A DNA stretch of 64,000 nt, taken from Pelecanus crispus (lineage: Eukaryota; Chordata; Aves; Pelecaniformes; Pelecanidae). Each line of letters opens with the position of its first letter. Position 1 is the first letter of the stretch. The position numbers and the translations under genes are program-made. The DNA lies in NCBI RefSeq assembly GCF_030463565.1, contig NC_134643.1, positions 122,370,309 to 122,434,308 on the forward strand. Reading direction: 5' to 3'. Positions 35,581-48,400 of this stretch are shown here, in pieces. The notes under the pieces were generated by a model that searched no databases, had not been told where the DNA came from, and was given only the letters and a program-made list of their open reading frames with translations.

Positions 35581-36285
35581 CAGACAAGGGCCAAACAAAG
35601 ACAGCGCTGTGAAGACAGCGTGTGAAAGTGTCCCAGCCACTAGCCCCTGCCCCGGAGGGCAGCAGGCCTGTCGGGCCTGCAGGAACCAGAGCACCAAGCA
35701 CCGGCCCCGCCAGCAGCAGGCCACCAGCCCACACCGAGAACATTACTTCGCATCACTCGGGCCACATCCAGCAACGCAGCGGCTGCCGTGCGCAGGTAAG
35801 AGCACGGAGCTACGCCTACACCCGGTAAAGCACACTCCGAGGGCCATCCCCTACGCCCCCCCCGGGAGGCGCGGGCAATGCCCGCCGCTTCTGCCCACGC
35901 TGCGGGGCTCGGCCTCCCCGCCGCTGCCGCTTCAGGCGGGACGGGTCCGCCTACCGCCCACAGCGCCGGCCCAACGGCTAACGGCCGGCCCAACGGCTAA
36001 CGGCTGCCCCGCCAGGCGCCGCGGCGTCTCGCCGCCATGCCGCAAACGGGGCGGGAGGCAACCGGGGCAATTACCGGGGCTTTCCCAGCCTCCCTCCCGC
36101 TCCTTAAGCGACACCTCCCACTACCGCCACCGGAGAGCAAGCGCCCGAGAGGACTCCCGGAGCAGGTCGCTCCCCGCACGCTTCGCGGCCAGGCAGAGCT
36201 TTCAAGCCCGCGGCGCGCAGCACGCCGCCGCTTCCGCCTGCCCGCCCGCCCGCCCCGCCCCGGCCCCGCCGCCGCCGCCGCCGCC

Positions 36286-36297
36286 TGCGCATGCGCA
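36286..36297. promoter_or_regulatory. NRF1-type binding site
   Basis: TGCGCATGCGCA matches the YGCGCAYGCGCR consensus on both strands and lies within the IFNAR1 CpG island. Confidence 0.65.
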
Positions 36298-36307
36298 GCC
36301 GCACGGA

Positions 36308-36316
36308 GCTTCCGGT
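36308..36316 (-). promoter_or_regulatory. ETS/GABPA-type binding site
   Basis: GCTTCCGGT, the reverse of ACCGGAAGC, starts 11 nt after the NRF1-type site. This pairing is common in TATA-less housekeeping promoters. Confidence 0.6.
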
Positions 36317-36378
36317 TAACGGTGTGGGTGCGGGTTGTGCGGGGGGACGGACGGGCAGACGGACGGGCGGGCAGACGG

Positions 36379-36475
36379 ATGGATGACAGAGTGGCGGTGA
36401 CGGCTGGCCTGGGGCGCGCGGCCGTGGCGGCGTGGCTGCTCTGCCTCCTGGTCGTGCTGCCCCTACGCTGCGCAG
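36379..36475 (+). CDS. IFNAR1: IFNAR1 exon 1, signal peptide
   Basis: Encodes [20 protein letters not shown], then a hydrophobic core [13 protein letters not shown]. Ends in phase 1 at GTGGGT. The ATG context is weak at -3 but has G at +4. Confidence 0.88.
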
Positions 36476-39400
36476 GTGGGTCCCGGTGAGCGGGCACCGC
36501 ACCGCACCGCACCCGGGCGGCGGCTGGGGGCCGGTGCCGTGCCCCTTCTCAAGGGGGGGGGCGCGGGGAGCGGGTCGCGGCTTGTGCCGCCGCTGCCCTG
36601 CTGCGAGACGTGCGGCTGCGGGCACCCCCGTTCGGCTTCGCAGCGGCTGCCCGGTGCCTCGGCCGGCGGTGCTGTGAGGGGGGGGACGCGGTCCCGGAGC
36701 CCGCTGCGTCGGCGCCGCTGCGGGGATGCAAAGGCGTCCAGGCCTCGGGCCTGCAGAGGGGTGTGTGTATGCGTGGGTAAGCGGGACTTGGTTTCCGTCG
36801 GGTGCCTTGGGTGTTAACTGTACCAGCTAAGTAGCTGTCTCTTATCTCGTCGGCTTCAGGCTTGCTTGCTGTCCGTGAATTGTAGCGGCTGTAGCTTAAG
36901 CGTGGGGTGAAGGTGTCTTGGTCTAGCCTGCCAGAGCCTGAAGTATAAACAAGGAAATGAGAGAAGCAGAATTGCAGGATGAGCGTTTTACTTCACAGGA
37001 CAGTAACATGTGCCTCTTCCTACATCCTTAAGCAGGAAGAAACAACCATTGCATGAAACCCTTTTTCAAGGGGGAAGTATTATGCAGCCCAGATACACAT
37101 TAAGGTAACTTACAGTTTATTACAGGGCATCGTGACATGCAACAGAGAGTATATGGGCTAAGCTAGTTTGGATAATGGAAATATTATAGCCGTCTGCTCC
37201 ACTTTGGGGAAACCCCACCTGGAGTACTGCATCCAGCTCTGGAGCCCTCAGCACAGGAAAGAAATGAACCTGTTGGAGCGGGTCCAGAGGGCCACAGAAA
37301 CCGTCAGAGGGATGAAACACCTCCCCTAGGAAGAAAAGCTGAGAGAGTTAGGGTTATTCAGCCTGGAGAAGAGAAGCCTCTGGGAAGACCTTATTGTGGC
37401 CTTCCCGTACTTAAAGGGGACTTATAAGAAAGATGGGGACAAACTTTTTAGCAGGGCCTGTTGTGATAGGATAAGGGGTAATGGTCTTAAACTAAAAGAG
37501 GGTCGATTCAGACTAGATATAAGGAAAAAATTCTTTACACCGAGGGGGGTGAAACACTGGAACATGCCCCATTCCTGGAAACATTCAAGGTCAGGTTGGA
37601 CAGGGCTCTGAGCAGCCTGATCTAGTTGAAGATGTCCCTGCTCGTTGCAGAGGCGTTGGGCTAGATGACCTTTAAAGGTCCCTTCCAACCCAAAGTATTC
37701 TATGATTCTCTGGGCTAGTGTGTGCATGCTGTTTCTGATGCCACTTAAACTCTTGAATTCTGTGTAAGATTGTATTGTTCTAGTTCAGCATATCCAAAAG
37801 AAGACTAGAAAGAGGCTGTTTTCAGGGGTCCACACTTTGCATTCATGGTAGGACTCAGGCAGAGAAGCAGCTCTGGGACCTCTTCTCTTTCTTTGTTTTC
37901 TTTCAGCCATTTGGTTTGTAGGCGAGTTCTTTGTGCATCAGCCCCAAATTCCATCCCCAAACTGGAAGCATTGTGATACATGCAGCTACTTTGATTAACC
38001 CACATATCTTATAGCAAATGACTACCATGCCACATACTACTTCTAGAGTTAGAAGTAATTGCTCTGCTACAGTGACTGCTTGCCTTCTGCCTTGCCAAAA
38101 CCAGCAGTTCCTCTCTGCTGATCCTGTATAAAAGTTCTTGCAGTAGGAGTTCTTCCTGGTTCTGTAGAGCACCTTTCTGCCTACGGAACCAATAACAGTT
38201 GGGTCGTTTTTGGGGTGTGTGTCTGTTTGTGGCTTTTTTTTTTTAATATCACTTATAAGAGGCCTTGTTTCCTTCCTATGCTGAAAGGTTGAGTTAAAGT
38301 TTCCATTGGTTCTACCACATACTTAATGTGATAAGCAGCGAGCCATTATGTACCATTATGTACTAGAAACAGGACTTCCCCTTTGCTGCCTCCTGAGGGA
38401 GTGTATTTCTGTCTTGCTAAGACTACTTTCTTCTATTGTTGAATGGTTTTTGTTACTATAATGTTATATAATCATTATTTAAAACTATCATTTATTGAAA
38501 ATATTAATTAAAATATTATAAATTAAGTAGTAATGTTTATTTATTAGAACTATTTTGTATTTATTTTAGTTTATTAAAATTTGACAGGGGAAGGAAGATA
38601 GGTAATGGTGCTAAAAGCTTTCTTTGTCTTTAATCTCTTCTTTCCGTAAAAGTCTAATCTCTTACAATGTTGTCCTCAGCACCAAAGTGCCATCATGCTT
38701 TACGTGAAGAAACATGAATTAATTTCAAATGTCTGGCTTTTAACCATTAATAAAGTAAACCAGGAAGAAGTCTTGATTTTTAGATATTACTTTGCATGTC
38801 TGGTTTCTAGCTAAATCATGAAATTTCTCTGGTAATTAAACATTGCTGAGTTTGCTCCCTTCATTCCTGGATTGCTGTTCATTGGGATTTAAGAAATTAA
38901 TTTAGGGAAGTAGACACAAAACATGTATTGGAAATAGGGAGTATTATGTGAAAGGATGGATGGGTGGATCACCTATGCGTGTCTGTAGTATTGAGAACAA
39001 ATGTCATGTGAAATCAACCTGAATTTCTGCTATTCTAAAATAAAAGGCTATGCAGCTACAGGAGCTCCAGTTGCATGTATTTTGGCTTAGTATTGCTTTT
39101 GAATCTATATTGTATACTAATCTCTCAAGCATACTGGAAAAAATAATCTATATTAAACTGCTTCAGTATGATTTTTATAGTTCATCAAAATTTTTTACAC
39201 GGAAGGATGTATCAAGTGGGGACCTGCTAACAATTTGTAGAATAGTTTAAGCTTATTAAATCCACACATAATTAAGTGGGGGGAGCTCACAATCATTTTG
39301 AAAAGCAAGCATAGAATTGAGAAGTATCCTGACAAACTGGAGAAATACTTCAGAAAAAAAGTACAGTGATACTGAAAAAGGACATGTGCAGGGCTGTGTA

Positions 39401-42400
39401 CTTAGGCAAATAGAGGATGACAAAGGACAGTCTAAATATACGTTCGGGGCGGGGGGAGAAAGGAATGTTAAAATGCCTTGTAATTTATGTGTAGAAGTTT
39501 AAGTGCTTGATGTAGAAAACCCTGAAAGTGTTGGAGCACAGCAGTGCTAATTAGAATGAAAAGGTTAGGTCATGTGTCTTGTAAGCTTGACTTCCATTTA
39601 TTAATCTCAGCTGGAGTATTGTGAATTTCTGAAGTATACTGTTTCAAGCAAGTTCAGCCATTTGGAGAGAATATAAAAGAGAACAATAAAAGTCATTCAG
39701 AAAGCTAGAAAATTGGGCTTAAAAGGAAAATTAAAAGAATTGTTGCTGCCATTCAGTTTTCTCTTCATCATTAGTCATGTTTAACATAGTTTTCAAATAC
39801 GTCCAATGTAGAGAATAATGTGCTTTAATATCCATAGACAAAAAGTACATGGGATATATGTGCTTAGAGGAGACATAGGTTAGACCCTGGATTTTGCCAT
39901 CTGTAAACTCTTTGTTGTCCATGGATTATGAACAACAACTAAGCAAGCAGCCTTGCTGTAAGGAAACTTGGATCTGTTCTGCAAAGATCTAGACCTCCAA
40001 CGGAATCTACTAGGAAATCTGATGTGGGAGTTCTTTGCTTTTGATTTACAGAAAGCTTTCCTTAATGTCTAACAGTAAGGATAGCGAAACATTTCAAGAG
40101 ATTGGAGGTCTGTAAAGATAGATTATGCAGTGGTGGAAACCATAGGACTTCTCTATGGAAACATCTGATGATGTACGTAGAGTTGGCCACCTGCTTTCTC
40201 CAATGTGAAATATAGGTGATCTTGCAAGGTTTCTTCCAGCTCAGTTTCTGTGCTTCCAATATGTGAATGGGTGATTAGGAAGTGCGAATTGGTGATCATT
40301 AACTTTTAACAAATTTCAACCAAAGACATTCCTCAGAGTATAAAATTATGGTTGGCTCTCTGATTATATCCCTTCTTTTACCTGCAACAGGAGGTGAAGT
40401 GAACAGATGAAAGAGCATAATTGTGACCTGGAATCCTCAATAAATCGGTATTTGACTTTGGATAAGAAATTTGATTTCCTGGTGAGGATAGTTTGAACTA
40501 TCCCTGTCTGTCAGGACTGGGAGATGCTTCTGAAGCAATAATCTGGTTTTCTGACCAGGGCAAGGAGGAAAGTACCTAATCAAGCTTGAGATAGATCTAC
40601 AAAAAGTGTTGTGTTTTTTGGGGATTGTTTTTGCTGTTATGTTTTATACCAGATGAAGCCGAAAGGCCATCTAGTCCAGTGTTCATCTGCAGCAGCAGTT
40701 GGTACTGGAGTAGGAAAGAAAAAAAAAAAAAAAGGAAAAAAAAAAAAAGCACAAGTATATGGTGACACTTCACATCATAGTGTTACAGCAATCCATAGCA
40801 TCGGGACTTTGTATTTGACTCCGAGTTCATAAGCCAGGTAAGAGTTGAACGTTCACAGAGTCCTAGGGGAAGGAATTCTGCAGGTTGACTAAGCATTCAA
40901 TGAAGCAGCGGTTTCATTTGTTTGCTTAGACCAGAGTGGTCCTTGATTTAATGCTTCTGGCTTTATGTTAGGAAGACAGTAAACAATCTTTTGCCACTTG
41001 CATTCCCTGTGCCTCTCATTAGGTGCCCGTAGATCTGTCATATCCTCCCCTCGGTCTCCTTTTCAGGCTGAAGAATCATAGTCTGATTCCTCCCAGGACA
41101 GAAGCTGTCCATACCTTGGATTGTCCTTGTCACCCTTCTCTGCCTTATTCTGTTGCGTTACCTGCTTATGAGAGTGGGCACTCTAGAGCTGCACAGGGTG
41201 TTGAAGACAAGTCTATAATGAATTTCTGTAATGACATTAAGCTTTCTATTTTACTCCCTTAATTCCATATAAATTTCTAACTTTTTTTCCCCCTTTTTGA
41301 CTATTGCTGAGCACTGACCCCAAGTGCTCATGCTTTGTACATTGTTTTTGAACGTAGCACTGAACAACTTTATGAAAATTCCCTGAAAACTACAGGGTCT
41401 TCCCTGAATAATTGGTACAAGTTACTTTTAACCCTGCAAGTGGATTTTACAGGTGATGTCTCTGAATAACATGTTTCTGTTTATTAAAGTTCTGTAAAGG
41501 TTATCACGTGCTGATGAAAACACCTCTTAATGCCTGGTTTCAGCAGGTTGTAAGGAGGATTAAAAAAGGGTAAATGTCAAGATGGAGTCCAACCTTGTTC
41601 AAACTTACATGAGGAAGTTCTTGGAGAAAGCAGCAGTCAAATCTGAAACTTGTGACAGTGATCTTTTGGGCCTTTGACCAAAGCTGTTCTGGAATAAATA
41701 CCTTCTAATTCACTGTGTGTGCTCTTACTCCAGGACTGGAATATCTTCTTCCAAATGTCAGAATTCAGAGCTGTATTTTTACAATGTTGTTTGTATCCAG
41801 AGGGAGGATATGATTATCTGCTGTGGTATTTACCAGCTTTAGAAAAAGCTGTCCTACCTTAAAACATTAGTTGGATGTCTTACATCAGCATGGTTTTTGT
41901 AACTTGGGGAGAAAGTATATGCGGTTGGAATATGAATCTTGATACGATTATATTTCTGCTTCCAGACTTCCTTTTTCCTATCTTGCCTCAAATGGAAAAG
42001 GTCTAATAAGAATTATTGTAAAGCTTCATGCTATCAATAAGATAAGGATTTGAAAGTGTGGGAAAGATACTCTGGAATTGCAGTGAATATTTGATTTTCT
42101 ACCCAGGGCAAACAAAAATAATAGTCTTAACATATAGTAGTGTTTTTTATCAGTGTTGGAGATCTGTAGGTGCACTGTGGTTCTCAGCTAATACTATGTT
42201 ATCTAGTCCTACCTTCTTATGATTTACTCCAAGGTTCTATGTTGTTCAGGGTAAAGAATCTACTTGGGGAATCTCCTGTTGTAAAGAATTCTGTTCAGTA
42301 CTGCCATGGTAGGTTTTTAAACCACATGGTACGTGTGTTGCTAGAGAATTGAGGAAACAGTATCTTGCATCCTGTCTGCTTTAGGAGGCTATTCAAATGT

Positions 42401-45400
42401 CAGCAGCTGAACTACATTCCAAAAAGATGGCTTGAAACAGGTTTTCTGTCCTACTGTTTATTAAGATCTTTTACAAATAAATATTTAAACAGAGATTGAG
42501 TGTATCAATAATATTTTTTAAAGTCTCTGCAAATACCTGAATACGTCTATTTACAGGGAAAAGCACTACCCTGCACTTTCAATGTGAAAGACATCAATCT
42601 GTTGATGTTTCTTTAGAACTGAAATTGAAAGTGTTATGCTGTATCACAACACTTAAATAATCTTCCACTGGGTCATAAAGCAATTAATTTTACTAAGCAA
42701 GATGATAACATTAAATCTATCAGTTACCATAGGTTGTAGTATCCTTCAAGCAAATTATTACTTTTTTTTTTTTTCAGGTGGCTGTGACAGGCTCATACTT
42801 CCTATGGTAATAGCAGAGTTGTACTTTTTTTTTTTATTATTCTTTTTAAAAGCTAGTGGAACATTTTTGTTCCAGGCTTTTTGATTCTTAAATTTAATGC
42901 AAACATTCTCAAATAAAGTGAAAATAATGTTTTCCCATGAAGTGAGTATTTTCTTTGTGAAGGGATATAAATATTCAAAATTGCTATTATTTGCAAAAAT
43001 CTGAAATAGCTGCCTTTGTTATCATAAGCTTTTTGGCAGAACTGTAACCATGTGTTGGATAAATACCTGAACAAAATTAGTTATTTCCTTTGCTTTCTTA
43101 TTTTCTGATGATCAAATGTAGTTTGGCATTTTCTGGGCTTATCTTAGTCTGTCAGCTTGGAAGAGTAACAAATTCATGCATTATGGAAATAAATTCTGTA
43201 GTGGGATCCACAAGGTTTTATTGAATTATTTTCCTTTCAAGTTTTGTGCTTTCAGGAGTTCTTTCCAAAAGGCAGTAGTCTGTGGATACCACTTTAACTC
43301 TGTTCTCCAAAAGGATTTTGCAGACTTAGTTTATAGATTGCTTTTCCACTCACATTTCCTTTTTATAAAGAGAGCTTGGTCATCATGTAAAATATGAAAT
43401 AGTTTTTGCAATGAAGAGGCACTCTTAAAATCAAATTCAGGGTAACCCTTTAGATGTGCAAACAGACTTTGATTGCCTGGGTGAAATGGGATGTATTTGT
43501 TCTGATTTCTTCCTAATATAATCAGATATTAGACTGACATCAAAAAGCAGTTTCAGAGTGATGGTCGCTAACATATGTTTTTAGAATTTGTAGCCATTGG
43601 GAAGTGATTAATAGTGTAACATACAACTGGTCAAAATAGAAAGTCAAGTCAGAGAGGCGTGGTGATTTTTTTTTGGTTATTATTTATTATTATTTTGTTG
43701 ATTTTATTTTTTTTTTTCCCTGATGTGTTAGAAGTTGAAAGTACATTCTCAGTCAGAGGGCAGAGGTACGTGCTGCCTAAATTGTGCATAGCCTGGGTTG
43801 TCAAAGACACCTAGTATAGGATACCAGGCAGAAGGACTTAGATGTTAAGCTCTGTAAATCTGGATATGGCTGCTTGTTGGTGGTTTTGATATAATTTGAG
43901 TGACTTCTGCCTGAGGCTTCCTCCGTTCACGCGTATTCCCCATGCCTTCACACTGTTTCCCTTTGCTGTGTAAGCCACAGTCTGGTTTAGTTTCTAGTAC
44001 TAGAAAACTTTTAGTCCAAACTTTTAGCCCTGATTGTATCTTTTTAGCCTTGCTGCTTTGAAGCAGTGCCATAGGCTGGTGTGAAATATTTCAAAGCAAA
44101 ATGTACCTTATAAATAGCTAGATAAATTTCAGTCTCGTAAGTATCAGAAGAATTCCTTCTCCCTCAGCATTGTTACTCTCATCTGTCCTCTGATACCTGA
44201 ATTGTATTCCAGATGGGACACCTAGGATTCTGCATATCTCAAAGTTAATGGTAAAGAAGTCTTCTTTAGGAAGTGGAATATAAGGTAGTTATGAGGCAGT
44301 TGGGTTTTTTTCTTTTAATAATTATTTTTGAAAGGTGGAAAATAAAGAGGAGAGAGAGAGCGCAATCCTGCAGATAATTCTAGCATGCATGCTTCCCTCC
44401 TGTTGGCAATTTGCTTGTTAAACCTTCTCTTCTCATGGTCTGGTCCTTCCCTTGATGTTATGGACATTCTTATATGTGTCCTGAGACTTAGCCCTTGCCC
44501 TCCATAAGTCATTTTATGCGTGTTCTTTGTGTAAAACAAAACACAGGATTGCCATGAGCAAGATACAAGATCTGCTATGTGATGAAGCCTCACTGAAAGG
44601 GATTTATGGTCAATACGTTGAATTTATGGCAGTAACACGTGACATAAACCAAGTCTGCTATGCTCAATCTGTTCCACAACTGTGAAATGACAGCATTAGG
44701 TCAATCCCTAGCACCTTGCAGCTGAGATCCAGATGTTGGATCTAACCAATAAAATACTGGTTTGAAGGCATTCAGACTGTTTATAATCAACCCATGACAG
44801 TGAATACAGGCCTTGAATGTTGCAACTGTGTATGCTTTTTTTAAGGGGTTGTGGGGAGAAAGACTTTAAGCACAGAGGAAAGAGCTGGGTAGTCAGATAG
44901 GCAAAGGAGCTACCTGATGCACAGCTCCTGAGCTATATATTGAAGTGTCGTTTGAGTAGCATGGGGTTTTCTTAACTCTTATTGTTATTTCATTTCACTA
45001 GAACTCTACCTCTTTTTTTAACAGAAGTTATTCTTAAGTTATGTACAAATTATTTATCCCAATCTTTACATACCATTATGTTACTTTCTTGTAGGCCAAA
45101 TTGATCTGAAGAGTCCGCAGGATATTCAGGTCTATGTTGTAAATACAAATTTCACTCTAAGGTGGAACTACACTGGGAATGATACCAATGTGACGTTTTC
45201 AGCAGAATACCGGTGGTAAGTAGTAACTTTATTCTGAGCCAGAAAAGTCTGATGCTTCTTTGTGTAGAAGAGCATGTTAATTAATTACTATGCTTTTTGA
45301 TACTGCCATGTAAAACTTCTAGAGACATTTTGAAATCCAGAAAGTAGAGGCCAGGAAGATTAAGTCTTCAAATTAAGTGGAATCCTAGTATTCCTTTGTT

Positions 45401-48400
45401 CATGTTGTGGTTTGACCCCAGCCAGCAACTAAGCACCACACAGCCAATGACTCCCTGCCCCCCTCCCCAGTGGGATGGGGAAGAGAATAGGAAGAGTAAA
45501 AGTAAGAAAATTAACTCTATCCCAGCAAAAACCAGCACAGTTTGTCTAATTCATATGTAAAATTAGATTGTTCGCCGGTAGCCACTTGTTACAAATGCAG
45601 AACACACTTGGTAGTAATGCTTAATACTAGAGTGGTTCTTTGAGAAGATTAACTGATACACTTCAAAATGTAGTATTTAGATTTATTTAGTCTCTGTTTT
45701 GTTTTTTTTAATTACGCTACATTGTGGCCACACACAGAGAATTTGAGAGAATTTTCAGTGTAGCTTTTGAATAATTTGCCAGTGTTTATGAATCCAGATT
45801 TCTCATCTGCAGATTTTAATCATCAGATGAAGCAATTTAATTTTGGTTCTTAAATGTTTGCTTGGTTTTCTTCAGTCGTTTCATATGCCAGTACTTATGC
45901 ATGCATATACATATACATTTGGTAGTTTGTGGGACTTCCCTGACAAATAAATATTAAAAAACACTTCTAAGATAAAATCACTTAAGAAGTTCTTGATTTT
46001 AGGATTTTCTAGTGTATGATTTTTGGATTAAAAAAAAAAATAGCTCACCTTCTTCAATGTATAGATGAGAAACAGGTACTTTGAAAATAGTTTTATTTTA
46101 AAAATGTAATACTGGTCTGAGTAAGGTAAGAGTTGAGGGTAAGCAATTACTACTTCAAGTCTGTGCCTCTTTGGTCAGGACATTTTTAATCTCCATGTGA
46201 AATGTCTCTTTCTTGAATAGGGTATGGATATCTGTTAACTCACAAGAAAAATAGCTTCTGTAAAGCTAATTATTCCAACACTTACTGCTGAACTCCAGTT
46301 TTCTTCTTTGTGTTTTTCTTTTCCCCTAATCTACATTCCTTGCTAATGTTAGAACTGGGTTTTTTTGCTGCTTTTATGCTCTTTTAAGCACTTCTTGCCA
46401 TCATGACTTAATTTTCTTCCAGTGAGTTATAAAATTATTGCCAGACTAGGATCGTGTACTAAGGATATAATTCTGGATTTTGGCAGTTCTTTGATGCTGT
46501 TTTCTGACACTGTGTGTTTACATGGCGAATAAAGCAAACTGGTATCAGACTTTGCAGACTGATAGTTAACCTTTGGTAATAAGGCTGAACTAATAAATTA
46601 ATAGATTTAATTAATGAATTAAATGGCTATATGAGTGCCAGGGTAACTAAGTAGATAACACTGACTACACTGGTGCTGGTGATAAAACAGCATTAAATGG
46701 TGTGACATTTATTAGCATTAGGAAGAAAAGGAAAAAGAATCTCAAGACTTAAACTGTGAATTGGTTTTCTTTTGGGGGCGTTTTCTTTCTAACAGGTTTG
46801 AAGATTCTGAGACAGATGAAATGGAATGGAAGGAGTTACCTGGGTGCCAAAATGTTACTCGCAGGGAATGTGACTTTTCCTCAGCAATAACCGAATACTA
46901 TGATACACATCATGTGCGTGTAAGGGCTGAAAGAAGGAAAGAAGTGTCTCCGTGGTCTAGTATTTTTGAAATGATTCCATATGTTATAGGTATGAGCTCC
47001 ATATATACTGTAACATTTTTAGTTAAATGTCCTTCAGCACATGATTGTGGAAAAAATGCGTGTGGTTTCCATTGTCGTAACAACATGAGCTAGTGGCTTT
47101 CTCAGCCTTAATGTGATACAAGGTATTTGCAGGTCATGGAATGTTATGATTCTCCCCTTTCTGGAAAGGGGAAAGTATTGTAAGTGATGCTGTTTTTCTG
47201 ACAATGTCTGTGACTCTGTATTTTTCTAGATTTCAGAAAAATCCTTTTTAACAGTGGACTCTTCTAAAAGTTTTCTTCTGACCTTGTGACTTTTCGATAA
47301 TTACAGTATAGTATGTACTGAAGCCTTCCTTCAATGTTGGATTGATTTGTTTGAGCTGGGTTTCTTGCCTTGCATGTTTTAGAATAACTTGTACTGATTT
47401 TCACTGCACTTTCTGGAAAACATTCACTAGTAATACTGCATTTGAACTGTACTGGTTTGAGAACCAGGTAATGGTGGTTGTTTTTTAGGTGGGATTTCTA
47501 TTACGTACTGCCTGAGATTCAGGAAAACTAAGATCCTCTAGGTGGTTACTGTGATCTTGTTACTGCCTCAAAAGAATTAAAAGTAAGATACTATAGGCAG
47601 TTACTGTGCTTTTATTAATGCAAATTACTTTTTTGGTGTTTTTTCCTTAGTCATGCTTGACTTTTTTTTTCTTTTAATATTTGCAGCTCAGATAGGTCCC
47701 CCAGGAATAGAGTTGCAGTCCACAAATGGAGTCATAAAAATTAAGGTTTCTCCTCCAGAAGAAAATCAGGTCCGAAAACTGTGGATACATTTTCAATATA
47801 ATCTAGTTATCTGGGAAAATTCGTCAAATGCAGAGGTATGATCACTTACTTTTTAACCTTAACATAAATGTCAGAGATGTACTTTAATTGCTTCATGCTC
47901 TGAAATGGAGTTGTTTAATTATGTAACAGTGTATAACTGTTGCTATGCAGTGTAAAAGTTGGGAGGGGGTGTTTTTGGGGTTTGTTTTTACAGGAGGATT
48001 GTATTAGATATTTTGTGATAAGAGTTTGTATTTCTGTTGAATGCTTGAGCCACTTCCCAATGCATGAGGAAGAAGGTGAAACCATCTCAGATGTGTTGGA
48101 GCAGGAGCCACCCTCAGCCAGCAGGAATAGGGAGGGGAAAGAGTTCAAGGCAGTGGGAAGAAGAATTTACAGTAGGGCATAGAGGGGAGGGGACAGGTAA
48201 GAGGTTAACTTGATCTTGCTGAGACCATATAGCTTGACTACAGCGGTCAGTACACTGCCCTGTGTCATTAACTAAGTTCTTTGCTTTTATACTGTACGTT
48301 GGGGTTTTTTAGGGATTCTTTTGAAGTCTTGTAATTGTGAACTAGTTTCCAAGCCATAATGTGCACCTTGCAGAGCAGATACAGCTATTCTGTAAAGACC

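Larger units (their letters stand above)
35590..36770 (+). promoter_or_regulatory. IFNAR1: CpG island promoter of IFNAR1
   Basis: GC- and CpG-rich with many CCCGCCC boxes and no TATA box near the start codon. It contains a perfect palindromic NRF1-type site TGCGCATGCGCA (36286-36297) and an ETS/GABPA-type site GCTTCCGGT (36308-36316), 63-93 bp before the ATG. Confidence 0.85.
36476..45094 (+). other. IFNAR1 intron 1 (8.6 kb)
   Basis: It begins in the CpG island and then becomes A/T-rich. It holds three CR1-related segments, a poly-A tract (40714-40748) and an A/T-rich patch (38441-38585) listed separately. No additional exon was recognised. Confidence 0.6.

Noticed and set aside
35501-36319. 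272-codon + strand frame before IFNAR1
   Set aside because: It is compositional openness of the GC-rich promoter; it overlaps other open frames and has no protein features.
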